Assembly: GCF_000090795.2 (NCBI RefSeq)
Contig: NW_003546256.1
Coordinates: 432,401 to 496,400, forward strand
Direction: 5' to 3'
DNA: 64,000 nt
Origin: Amphimedon queenslandica
Taxonomy: Eukaryota; Porifera; Demospongiae; Haplosclerida; Niphatidae
Both the position numbers and the translations under genes were made by a program. The notes under the pieces are model-generated. The model made no database searches and was not told the origin of the DNA. It saw only the letters and a program-made list of their open reading frames with translations. Below are positions 49,244 to 60,134 of this stretch, one piece after another; within the stretch, counting starts at the first letter, position 1, and the number at the start of each line of letters is the position of its first letter.

Positions 49244-51115
49244 ATGGCAAGCAGTCTACAAAACAGCAGTCTAGAGTTAATATACAGTCAAGTAGCTAGA
49301 GCACCAGACCTACTAGGAGAGAAACTGACTCAGCCTCACCTATTAACGTTACTGTGCTGTGAGTGTGGCTATCCACTGACTGATGGAGCTAGACAGACTA
49401 GCTGTGGCTGTCGTATATGCTCGTCTTGCTTCTCTCTCTTCCTGGAGAGTAAGGACACAGAAGCATTTCTATGCAAGAGATGTAACTTTCCATTCCCTCT
49501 CAACGAGTCATTCAAAGACAGAGCTGTACAAAACGAACTAAAACTAGCTAAATTTCCCTGCTTCAATCCTTCATGCTCCTGGATTGGAACTAATATTATG
49601 TATAAAGTAAGTTTAATTGTAAAGGAAACATCCCTAAAGATATCAGTTGTGTTGGCAAGCTCTAGCTTTAGATCATTTTCTAATAATTATTTTGCTTAGC
49701 TCTGCCAATGGGTTAGTCTCGCGTGGCCAGACCTGCGAGACTACCAATGGGTGGGGAGTTCTCAGTAATCATAATTTATTAATTTTTGTTTTGTGTATAT
49801 AGAGTCACGTTGATTCCTGTAAATATTCTGTTATTACATGTCCTCATCCTCACTGTGGCATCAAATTACTTAGAAATGAAATGTCTACACATGTTTCTTC
49901 TTGTATTTATACTCCCTCTTCTTGTGAATATTGTCTCGAAACATACCCTTCATTCCAAATTGAAGTATGTCAACAAGTTTCTTTGATGATTGAGGATTAT
50001 TTGACTTTATTTTTAGAATCATCACCAAACCGATTGTCCAGAATATTCTATCCTATGTTCATCTGGCTGTGGGCAGAAGCTCCTTAGAAAAGAGGTAAGG
50101 GAGTGAAAGGGAATGAGAGTGGGAGAGACTAGTGGGAGAGGACAAAGAAATGAAAGGAGGATCAAAAGCTTGAATGTTTATTGATCATGTTTTTCTTATT
50201 TTGCTGTAGTTAGGAGATCATCTTGCCAATTACTGCCCCCTAACAGTGAGGCCTTGTCGCTATACTAAATATGGCTGCCACAAAAAGGTAAGGAATTCAT
50301 TGTTACATCACCTGAGCATAATGCTATTTCCTTTCTCTTTATAGGATACTCTTGATGGCTTGCTCAAACATTACAAAGATGATTCCGGCTATCATCTTGG
50401 ACTACTTGAGAAAACTCTTTCTGCTGGTGGCTCCCAACTCGAAGACTCAAGGAAGCAGCTGGTAGAAGAAACAGAGAAAAGAGTCCTTGAGTCAACGAGA
50501 GCAGAACTAACAGAACAAAAGGACGAGATGGAAAAGAGGCTGGCACCAATTTGCGACGGACTACTGAAATGTGAAATAAAACTGAGCGAGCTCCAGGACA
50601 GTTTCTCAGAGTTATCCCTTCTCTTTCAAACTCTTCAAGCTACCAGTTACAATGGTCAGTTCGTGTGGAAGATACCCGAAGTTGATAGACGTAGACACGA
50701 TGCAAAGACTGGCAAAACCGTGTCGCTGTACAGCGCACCTTTCTACACGAGCAGGTTTGGATATAAACTTTGTTTGAGATTATATCTAAATGGAGATGGA
50801 TCAGGCAAGAACTCTCACATCTCTTACTTCCTTACTATAATGCGTGGAGAATATGATGCTCTATTACCATGGCCCTTCTCACAAATGGTTACTCTGATGC
50901 TCCTGGATCAGTCTGGCTCTGGAAAGCATATTGTACAGTGCTTTAAACCTGAGCCTTCTTCATCATCTTTCTGGCAGCCAAAATCAGAAATGAATGTTGC
51001 TTCTGGTTGCCCAAGATTTGCTCCACTCTCTGTGCTTAACGATCCAGCTTATGTTAAGGATGATGCTATGTTTTTCAAAGTGATGATTGATGTTGGTAAT
51101 TTGGTTCAACCTTGA
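49244..51115 (+). CDS. TRAF-family adaptor / E3 ligase
   Basis: Five exons, 49244-49606, 49803-49964, 50017-50094, 50210-50287 and 50345-51115, all phase 0; 483 aa. A RING-type region (about 38-85: CCECGYPL, TSCGCRICSSC, LCKRC) is followed by TRAF-type zinc fingers (CFNPSCSWIG, HVDSCKYSVITCPHPHCGIKLLR, HQTDCPEYSILCSSGCGQKLLR, CRYTKYGCHKK). A coiled coil (about 260-325) and a C-terminal MATH domain follow, starting GQFVWKIPEVDRRRHDA and including FYTSRFGYKLCLRLYLNGDGSG and DAMFFKVMIDV. TRAFs trimerise through coiled coil and MATH, bind receptor tails and signal to NF-kB and MAP kinases. In the RING the usual CGH is CGC, so ligase activity is uncertain. It lies 157 bp downstream of MINDY4 on the same strand. 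Confidence 0.93.
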
Positions 51116-51551
51116 CGAAACTGAAATTAGGAGAAAATTGAAGAAAAGATTTAGGTATCAATTATTCATTATTAGCATAATCGCTTTATTATTATTGATT
51201 CATGTGTCAAGCTATATTATTGTAAATTATTGTATAAATTATGAGTTTCTGTTTGTGCTGTTTATTATTAATTTTTTTTTGAAATATTATAATCATTTAA
51301 TATTATAATCATTTATTAGTTGCAATTCAACTGTTCAACCATCTTCACATTCAATTATAGCACCACATTCAGTTATTTTATTTATTATAGTATCTAGCTC
51401 TTATTATTGTGATTATTAATGTGAGCTGCTATTGTTATTTTCGTTATTTATACCTGTTGTATTATATTATCTTTGAAATAAATTATTATTTAAAAATAAT
51501 TATTTTAGCCAATTAATTTTAGTTGCCTTAGCAACGCATCTTGTCATTATT
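51116..51551. other. AT-rich spacer between TRAF and CNBD2-like genes
   Basis: 436 bp of very AT-rich DNA with many ATTATT runs. The last bases before 51567 (TATTATGGGTTTCTTTCAG) also fit a splice acceptor, so a leader exon of the next gene could lie here. None can be placed. Confidence 0.5.
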
Positions 51552-52673
51552 ATGGGTTTCTTTCAGGTAACCACGTTCCTCCACGAGGAGAAGAGATACA
51601 AGACAGCTTTCTCTCATGGCCATCTCATCTCTTTTCCTCTCAGAGGACCGTTACCTTCAAAAGCCATAAACATACTGAGCAAACCACCAAGAGAGAGAAA
51701 CCAATTAGAACTGACCTATCTCTCCTCAATATCATTGCAGTTGGAGCCATTGTGGTCCTATCCTAGAGATATTCGTATCAAAGTGGCCAGAATCCTTCAC
51801 TATCACTCACTGGAGAAAGGAGAGGTTGCCCCAGGAGGAGAGAGACCTGATGATACCTCCTTGTATTTTATACTAACCGGACAAGTGTACACTGCTGTGA
51901 CTGAGGAGTCGGAGGAAAATGGTCATCTCTCCGTCATAAAAGAGACTAATGTTTCCTCGGGATGTTCCGTTGGGGATTTAAGACCAATAAGGAACAAAGA
52001 AAGGATAACGGTTGTTTGTAAAAGCAAGACGACACTTTTACGAATCAGTGTCTCTGATTTCAATGAGATTGTGAGAGTATCGTTTGATCGTGAATGGGTA
52101 TGGAGGTTAAATATCATACAGTGGCATCCATTCTTCAGCCAGTTCTCCGATCGAGCCATTGCACAGTCAATTGCCAAAGCCTCAAAATTTATAAATTTCC
52201 CACCTCGCTCTGTTATCATAAAAGACTTGAGCAAAACAGGCAACTTTGCTTATCTTCTTGTCAATGGAGAAGCAACCGTACTACATAAACTAAAAATAAG
52301 AGAAACTTACGACTGGAGAAAAGGACACCAACGACTTCTCATGCCATCGAGAGAGAGAGGAGCAAGGGAAAGCTGTGACAGTTGCCTCGTTCGGAGGTGG
52401 ATACATGTATCTAACCTGCTCCCTGGTGAGATCTTTGGGATTGGTGAGGGTAAGACGAACATGAGCGTCATTAGTAAACATTATGCAAAATGTCTCGCCA
52501 TTAACAAACAAGTTTTACTGAAGTACGAGCATACGATTAACCTTCCTTCCCTTGTTCATGAAATGTCATTGAAATATCTTAGCACTGCTGCTGTCTTTGA
52601 GAAGTACGTTGAGGCATGCAAGTGGAAAGACTACAAGAGGATTGTGGTGAGAGATGCCATTCTTAGGAAGTGA
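51552..52673 (+). CDS. Cyclic-nucleotide-binding-domain protein, CNBD2-like
   Basis: One uninterrupted frame of 373 codons, unusual among the intron-rich neighbours. After LSKPPRERNQLELTYL, which resembles the SKPPxxRTxxEL lead-in of CNBD2, there are two cNMP-binding-type beta rolls. The first is at about 60-185 (DDTSLYFILTGQVYTAVTEE, GCSVGDLRPI, TTLLRISVSDFNEI) and the second at about 195-330 (SVIIKDLSKTGNFAYLLVNGEATVLHKL, LLPGEIFGIGE, AKCLAINKQVLLKY). The phosphate-binding cassette Arg is not obvious, so cyclic-nucleotide binding is uncertain. In mammals CNBD2 is a testis protein needed for sperm flagellar bending. The true start may be at or before a splice acceptor at 51552-51567. Convergent with the TTLL gene. 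Confidence 0.65.
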   Translation: MGFFQVTTFLHEEKRYKTAFSHGHLISFPLRGPLPSKAINILSKPPRERNQLELTYLSSISLQLEPLWSYPRDIRIKVARILHYHSLEKGEVAPGGERPDDTSLYFILTGQVYTAVTEESEENGHLSVIKETNVSSGCSVGDLRPIRNKERITVVCKSKTTLLRISVSDFNEIVRVSFDREWVWRLNIIQWHPFFSQFSDRAIAQSIAKASKFINFPPRSVIIKDLSKTGNFAYLLVNGEATVLHKLKIRETYDWRKGHQRLLMPSRERGARESCDSCLVRRWIHVSNLLPGEIFGIGEGKTNMSVISKHYAKCLAINKQVLLKYEHTINLPSLVHEMSLKYLSTAAVFEKYVEACKWKDYKRIVVRDAILRK

Positions 52674-52878
52674 AAGTGAGTGTATAATGACTCTCCCTCA
52701 TCTTAACTTAATTACCCTAATTATAACTGGAACTTTTTCATTTCCCAAATGTAATATGACTTTGAATTTAAGATAACATTAACATTGTAAGCAATTATTA
52801 TTATTGTGTATTTTAATAAAATCACTTGGCATGGGGAAACTTTAAAATAGTCCCTCATATGAAAATGAATGATGCAAC

Positions 52879-55800
52879 TTAGCAAATGTTTGCAGATTTG
52901 AGCCAGGAAATACCTAAAGGAGAAAGGACGATTCCTTAGATAATTACATTGGTCACATGTTAACCCTATGCTATGTTAATTTCATCATCATAATTGAGAT
53001 CATAATCATAGTCAAGCAACTCAGCATAATAATTATTATTATGCATGTGACATGCAAGCTCTCTCTCTTTCTCTCCTCTCACCTTGCTCTGGCTTTTTAC
53101 CATATTCTTTCAACCATTCCTCAACTAGAATATTGTTATATCTCTGCATGTAACATGAAAATTAAATATCAATAAATAAGGCGTTGTTCCTTTACCTCAT
53201 ATTGGAAGTAAGGCGTGTAGTGTCCTATTGTTTCTGTGGTTGGATATATTCTGATAAAACCTCCTCGCCTGTTATTCTAATTTTAGGAATTAAAAAATTA
53301 TTATTTTGGATTTAGACCATTAGGTTATTTTGGATTTAGACCATTAGGGTATTTGTGTATGTGTGGGTTCTTATTTTAGTTTTGGGTGTGTATTTATTTA
53401 TTTATTATTAATGGAGTTTGTTTAATAATAGTAACCAAAAATAACAAACATTTTAAAATGTATGCGCACACACACACACAGAGTACAAGGTATTATGTCT
53501 GATTTGCAAATTGCATGACCATACTTCATCTATAAATCGTGTTAGTATCTTGTAGTCATGCTGAGTCAGTTCACGCAGTATGCTGTGTCTGTCACACTAT
53601 TAAAGAGATAGACGGAATCATGTCTCCATAGTAAATGCTGATATTGCTTACCTCTCGTCCAGCTAGACGACTATAATGTGAATGCTGCAAAAAATATAAA
53701 TGACTTTACAGGAACTATATACTCTTACCTTTAACCTCTCCTTTGAGGTCATTGACCTGTATGTAGTAGTGCTGAATTGGCTACTAAACAGGGAAAGACC
53801 AAGAGTACTTAGGTTCAATTAAAGAATTTAATATTAATTTGATTATGATAATCCTCTTTCATAATGTACGTGATGAGTGGGCAGTAGTACATGCTGATTG
53901 CATGAGGTGTACATGTGCATGGAACGTTATTTTTTATGCTTTTTTTGCTTTTACTTCAGACATTAATTTCTATACCTTTTTGGTAAAGAAAAGCCAGCCA
54001 TGTTGAATAGATCTCTCATCATAGGAGCTTTTATGTTGTAATCTAATTGTGAATTTGAATGTAAACTAAAGAGAGAGGAAAGAGTGAGATTAGTGGACTT
54101 GGAACTATGTAGATGTCATGTATGGTATCAGTAGTGACACTCAATGGAATTTCCTGTTGACAAGGCAGTGACATCATTATTGTATTCACAATAGTAATAA
54201 TATTTATATTTCTAGTTCTAGTTCTGTTATTTTATTATTTGTTCCGTTGCCTTGACAGTAAGAACTTTCGTGATTGAATTGACACTAACAATAATGCTAA
54301 AAATAGTTTTTGCATGTAAAATTATAGAATATGCTATATTTGCATTATTAGTATCATCAGGAATAGATGTACATGTATATAATGCTTTAGGGATTTTATA
54401 CTTTTGGTACTACCATCTATCCATTATTAATACATGTATGTACATGTACAACTGTACTTTACCTTGGCGACACATTGACCTCTAATAGCCATGGCTTCAA
54501 ATTCTTGTCCAACATGATATCAAATCCAAATAGCTCATGTACAGTACTACTGTCTCTACAATTAGCTTTGATCAATGAAGCTATGTAGCCTTCACAGCTA
54601 AGAGAGAGAGAGGGAGAGGAGGTCAAAATTATTTTTTTACTGGTACATTGTGTATAGTTACCTCATCATTGTTTTAATGACTAAGTCTTGTATTTTCTTC
54701 CAGACTAATGATGGGTCTATGCCTAATTGAGTCTCCATGTACTCCCACAAAGCTAATAAGCCCCTAATAGAAAAACATGTAATAATACATGTAATGAGGA
54801 TAAATACCCCAATTTTATTTATAATTATTTTTAATGATTATACATGTACATGTGTGTACATGCATGCCATTTTGAAAGTTTGAATCAATTTGGCTGACAA
54901 GTACTATAATACAGTACATGGCATTTGAAGCAACTTCAAAAATTTGTAAAAAATCCAAATTTGATCAGAATTAACTCAAACTTGCTACACAACATAAAAA
55001 CATGTATATGCATCAGAAAAAATTATAAAAATGGAGATTCTCTCCTAACCATTTTTTGCAAAATTTGGCCAAAAACCAAAGGCTATAGCCTTTGGTCGNN
55101 NNNNNNNNNNNNNNNNNNNNNNNNNNNNNNNNNNNNNNNNNNNNNNNNNNNNNNNNNNNNNNNNNNNNNNNNNNNNNNNNNNNNNNNNNNNNNNNNNNNN
55201 NNNNNNNNNNNNNNNNNNNNNNNNNNNNNNNNNNNNNNNNNNNNNNNNNNNNNNNNNNNNNNNNNNNNNNNNNNNNNNNNNNNNNNNNNNNNNNNNNNNN
55301 NNNNNNNNNNNNNNNNNNNNNNNNNNNNNNNNNNNNNNNNNNNNNNNNNNNNNNNNNNNNNNNNNNNNNNNNNNNNNNNNNNNNNNNNNNNNNNNNNNNN
55401 NNNNNNNNNNNNNNNNNNNNNNNNNNNNNNNNNNNNNNNNNTTCTTTTTATTGACACTGTAATTAGTTAAATGCACAAATCGATTTGACAATGTCCTGTT
55501 TGATTGTGAGTATCTGCAGTACAACAATAAAAACAAAAATGGTACCATTATTTATAGACATGAGTAAACTAACTTTTTAGTAGCAAATCTAACCAGTCCA
55601 TCGCGATACAGGTATATGGTTAATGGATCAATGCAGCTAACGTAAGCGTAAATCCTTAAATCAAACTTGCTGTCATTAATGAGAAATGGATCAGAGATGT
55701 ACCTTCGTGTGTAGATTGTATGAGAGAAAGAAGTTTCAATATAATTTTTAATTATGAATTTGAGAGTTTTAAACTTCTAAATTTCATTACATGTACATGT

Positions 55801-56585
55801 GCTTTACTTTTGTACAATTAGTGGCCTTTTCTTTGGTATTTGCGACCACTTGTGTACTACTTGAATCCCAATGCCTCTTGCTGATGCAGGCTATGGTATA
55901 CAATGAAGAGATAATGTATTACATTGTACTCTTTTTAAAGGCCTTTCTACACTTGAACTGGTTCCAGAAGTCATCAATGCACATTGAATGCACATCAAGT
56001 GATTCCACACTATCATCAGGATCATGTATATTTTTATAGCATTTCTGATCCAGCTGCCATTGGTTATCTATTGAATGCCATTCAAACCACATATGGAGGT
56101 AGTTTGGCGCCGAGCATCAGGTGTGGAATGACTGGAACCGGTTCCAAACCAGTTCAATGCGCATTAGAAGTGCTAGTGTAGAAAGGCTTTTATTTTTTTA
56201 TTATATTAGGGTCTGCATGTACGTACTTAGAGTCTTAAAGTTTTAATTATTAAGAGTAGATATGTACATGTATTGGAATTCATTAAGTGTGTGGGTTGTG
56301 TTCTGACTGGTTTTATGATCCATTTTTGTCTGTGTGTTCCTTCCCACGTTCTCTTGAGAGACCTTGTATCACTTGGTAATACGAATGTCAACGGAACAAA
56401 ATCATAATCCTAATATTAATGACAATACTGTTTTTTATTCACTGTACAATTAATGTACTGACCCTCTTCCCAAAATGTGCTTGCATTTTTGACAAGTTTC
56501 TCCACAATCTGTCCTTACGACCAATTTGAAAAGAACCAGGCAAGTGATTCACCTATTGCACAATGTACATGTAGTACAGCATTAA

Positions 56586-56639
<54 letters not shown>

Positions 56640-58853
56640 CAGTGTACTTTTTGATGTGGTAATATTGTCTTGAAACCTTCTGATTTCATGTGTTTTCCCC
56701 AGTATCCGATCCATTCTGAGGCCTCTGTAATTAGTGGATTAATGTTCATTTTACATGTAATGAATGAATGAATATTATGCTTACTTGATGTGTATGTAAA
56801 TCCAACTTTGTTTAAAGTATGCTTAATGACATTTGGTGTAATGGTGCTAGGCTTCCACTTCAGTAGTAACTTGTCTTTACTGGATAATTCCTCATCTAGA
56901 AAAACAATAATAATAACAATATTATTATTATTAGATTGCATTAATTACTGTAAATCTGAGTATTAATTAATTAGAAATTTAATTACTCAAACACAGCACC
57001 TGACAGATACAAGTTGACAACAACAAAGTGCAAGTTGACAACAAAGTGCAAGTTGACGGCAAAGTGCATTTAACGGAGTGCAAGTTTTAACGCCTGTAAG
57101 ATGTAATGTACATATATTAGTACATGATACACTATACACTAACAATAATTATACTCACTAGATAGTGGAGTAGTTATACATGCACTGTATACTCAATACA
57201 CTATACACTAGCATAAATACTTGTAGTTTGTGCAAGTTTTAGCGCCTGTAACATGTAATGTACATAAGTTTGTTGATATTAGTACATGATACACTAACAA
57301 TATACTCACTAGCTAATGGACTAGTATACTCGTTATAATAACTATACACTAGAATAAATACTTGTAGTTTCCGTAGTAGTTGGCGTATTATCTTAGTATG
57401 TGGCAGATTGCGGCTATGCATCAACTTGTACCTGTCAACTTGTACCTGTCCGGTGCTGTAACTTACAATTTTCTTTTGGCAGTGGAAAGTGTATTGTCGG
57501 TTGACGGTTAGGGAAAAGACTGGGAGTAAGAGCTGGTGATACACCACCTTCCTTCTCTCCTGGATAACAGACTCTAGCTGGGATCATTGCACTGGTGCAG
57601 ATTCCTCTTCTCTCACTATGAGGTGAGAGGTGATCATTAATTAATAATTGCCCACTATCTGTTTCATGGCTTTCTCCTCCTATGCTTTCTAATTCCCAGG
57701 TCCCACGTGACAAGAGTGATCCCTCTATTCCTATGCCATCTTCTCCTAGGTCTGACATTAGATCGTCTTCGTCTTCTAGCCATCCGCTGTCACTCTCTCC
57801 TTCCTCTTCCTCTTCCTCCTCTCCCTCGCTCAGGTCTTGGCTGTCTGATAGGCTAGTCTGCTCGCTTGATTTGCTTTCTGTATTCCATGTACACCCACTT
57901 AACCTACTATGCAGAGAGAGAAAGAGTGAGACAAAAACAAAGCAGAGTTGTACATAGGATTTTGGCATGGACAGGTTATTTTTTCAAGAATTGCTAGTAA
58001 AGAATTTTCCATTTTTATAAATTTTTCTGGTACATATACATGTTTTGACGTTGTGTAGCAAGTTTGAGCTGATTCCAATCAAAATTGGATTTTTTACAAA
58101 TTTTTAAAGTTACTGTACATGTGCATGTCTACTATACTCTCACTTAGCATGCTTGTGGGAAACTCTTAGGTGAAGAGAACATGTACTGTACATGCACTCA
58201 GACTTTGATACTCACCAAGTAGCAGGATCAGAGCACGGTTTAGTGAGGGACTGGATTATGCTAGGCTCTAGTCGAGGCATTTCTAATAGTTTGCGGAAGT
58301 CTGGTCGAAGTGATGCTCTAGTGTTCCCTCTCATCTCATGCATGCTAGTACTTGTTCTGCTGCAACTGGAATAGCCACTGCTGGAGTGAGGTCTGTCTGC
58401 TATAGCTGGTCCTGATTCGTGTGATATTGAAGGCAATGGTCTCAATATCCCAGTGTTTGTTGACATGGAGGGTTTCTCCCATGATAGTGAAGCACCCAAT
58501 AGCCCACCTCTCTCTTCTCCTTCCTTGCATCGGGGAGTACTACTCTCTCCTAATGAGAGTCTTTCACTGATCCTTCCTCCTTTACTCCATGGTTTGTTCT
58601 CAGTGATTAATGGCTTGTGACTCACAGTAGGCAGTGCTGATTGGAGGTACGAGTCTACAAAACTGCATTCCTGTGATCTTGGCTTCTTTGATGTTGATGA
58701 TGAGGACTTTGAGGTCGAGACAGTTTGTTCCCTCAGTTGCTGCAGGCTTGTCATGAGTGTTTCTACATTGTAAGGAGTGAGGTACTTCTTGTGTGCTTGG
58801 CAGGACAGGTAGCTCTCTTTGAAAGCTTTGTTTCTCTTTAGTGGGTCTTGCAT
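52879..58853 (-). CDS. TTLL4: TTLL4-like tubulin polyglutamylase (part lies in assembly gap)
   Basis: Visible exons: 58216-58853, 57467-57906 (or 57903), 56785-56895, 56648-56724, 56463-56552, 56308-56409, 55808-55890, 55574-55702, 55513 to the gap, 54662-54763, 54463-54597, 53976-54065, 53729-53783, 53652-53684, 53525-53596, 53196-53276, 53083-53143 and 52879-52913. A Ser-rich and acidic N-terminal half precedes the TTL domain: [111 protein letters not shown]. These include the ATP/Mg-binding positions of the family. The order and the [21 protein letters not shown] motif fit TTLL4. The enzyme adds glutamates to tubulin and histone chaperones, and the product is expected on cilia and centrioles. 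About 15-20 residues after VNKK are missing in the Ns. Confidence 0.9.
54855..55098 (+). repeat. Palindrome-core repeat with variant palindrome, cut by the gap (locus 9)
   Basis: The usual blocks ('acatggcatttgaagcaactt', 'gatcagaattaactcaaacttgctacacaacataaaaacatgtatatg', 'attataaaaatggag') lead to CCAAAGGCTATAGCCTTTGG at 55076-55095. This is a perfect 20-bp palindrome that keeps the outer CCAAAG/CTTTGG arms and CTATAG centre but lacks the inner CCCTGTA/TACAGGG. The copy then runs into the Ns. Confidence 0.88.
55099..55441. other. Assembly gap (343 Ns)
   Basis: Run of N inside the TTLL4-like gene. It follows the palindrome-core repeat on the left and cuts a TTLL exon on the right, so it hides both repeat and coding sequence. 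The N count may be an estimate. Confidence 1.
55938..56191. mobile_element. MITE-like element with short inverted ends
   Basis: The left end AAGGCCTTTCTACACTT at about 55938 pairs with AGTGTAGAAAGGCTTTT at about 56175-56191. The arms also share GAACTGGTTCC-type blocks (left 55955, right in the GGAACCGGTTCC region at 56136). About 254 bp, no coding capacity, inside a TTLL intron. The open frame across it is not a gene. A target-site duplication was not confirmed. Confidence 0.65.
56588..56637 (+). repeat. (CT)n microsatellite
   Basis: About 24 pure TC dinucleotides just beside TTLL exon 56648-56724, within the following intron. Confidence 0.95.
57975..58115 (-). repeat. Palindrome-core repeat, fragment (locus 10)
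   Basis: Lies in TTLL intron 1. 'attgctagtaaagaattttccatttttataaatttttctggtacatatacatg' and 'gttgtgtagcaagtttgagctgattccaatcaaaattgga' match the reverse orientation of the unit. The palindrome is absent. Confidence 0.75.
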
Positions 58854-60134
58854 TATAAGCTCTAAGGATGCTTTATAGATAGTGCTAGATGAATCACACT
58901 CACGCCTTCACTGCAGTTGATTATCAGTTACCATAGAAACGTTAATTTTTAACTCTTTAGTTTCATAGATTACTAAGATTAAATGCCTGCTAAGATTACA
59001 TTAATCCAAAAATTAATTTTATTTCCAATTTTTTGAAAAGGCCAATAGTGCAGGCATGGGCTATTATAGCAAGTAAATTTGTCCAGACTATCTAGAGAGA
59101 GAACTTTAATAGTAGACTATAGGGGATCATAAATGGGATTTCTTTATTGCATATAATTATGCAATTTTAAGTAACACACAACATTTGAACTTACTTGCAT
59201 AACTTTATTTTTTATTTACAAAATAGCTATAAATCATAATACATGAACAACTATTGAGCATGATCAATCACAATATTAAATAACACCATAAATAATTATC
59301 ATGGTTCATGGTTCTAGATTTTCATTAATATTTCCTGAATTATGCCTAAAAATGATAAAAGTCAATGTACATAGCTAAAATTTGACAAATTCTTAATTTT
59401 TTAGCTACCAGGCAGCAGGATTCCCCACAGCATGCTTCATGAAATGCATACATTACATTTGAGTAACTTTTAAAATCCGTAAAAAATCCAATTTTGATCA
59501 GAATCAGCTGAAACTTTCTACACAACATAAAAACATATATATGTATCAGAAAATATTATAAAAATGGAGGATTCTCTTCTAGTCATTTTTGATGAAATTT
59601 GGCCAACGACCCTGTACTATAGTACAGGGGCTTTGGCTCGATTTTTGAGTAACTTTAATAATTCGTAAAAAATCCAATTTTGATCGGAATCAGGTTAAAC
59701 TTTCTACACAACATAAAAACATGTATATGTATCAGGAAGAATTATAAAAATGGAGAATTCTCTCCTAGTCATTTTTGGTGAATTTGGCCAAGGTCCCTGT
59801 ACTATAGTACAGGGACTTTGGCCTGGTTTTTGAGTAACTTAAAAATTTATAAAATATTCTTAATTTTGATCAAAATCAGTTAAAACTTTCTATATAACAT
59901 AAAAACATGTATGTGTATCAGAAAAAATTATAAAAATTGAGAATCCTCTCCTAGTCATTTTTTGGCAAAATTTGGCCAAAGACCCTTTTCTGAACAACTT
60001 GAAAATTCACTGGCAAAAAGCTGCATGAGGACTATGCTAAAATCTTGTGGGAAACCCTAACTACGAGTGCATCTACAAACTAGCCACAGGAGCTTTATTG
60101 TACAAGTATATAGTTTAGTTTATAAAAGCCAAGT
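58854..60134. other. Intergenic region between TTLL4-like start and SLC26 stop
   Basis: 1.28 kb. The right half (59440-60050) is a tandem palindrome-core array. The left half is AT-rich with no convincing exon. It must contain the TTLL4-like promoter, but no specific site is clear. Confidence 0.6.
59440..60050 (+). repeat. Palindrome-core repeat, tandem array of about three copies (locus 11)
   Basis: The palindrome CCCTGTACTATAGTACAGGG begins at 59610 and 59795 (185 bp apart). A third unit near 59980 reads CAAAGACCCTTTTC without the right arm. The same lead-in ('ccccacagcatgcttcatgaaatgcatacattacatttgagtaact') and trailing ('ctgcatgaggactatgc…tgtgggaaacc') segments flank the array, as at loci 4 and 7. 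Confidence 0.88.

Noticed and set aside
54925-55548. Long open frames across the N gap on both strands
   Set aside because: Created by unknown bases translated as X. Only the 55442-55513 part on the minus strand is real ([17 protein letters not shown]).
55791-56181. Two plus-strand open frames
   Set aside because: They overlap the TTLL exon 55808-55890 in antisense and a MITE-like element; no domain or codon signal.
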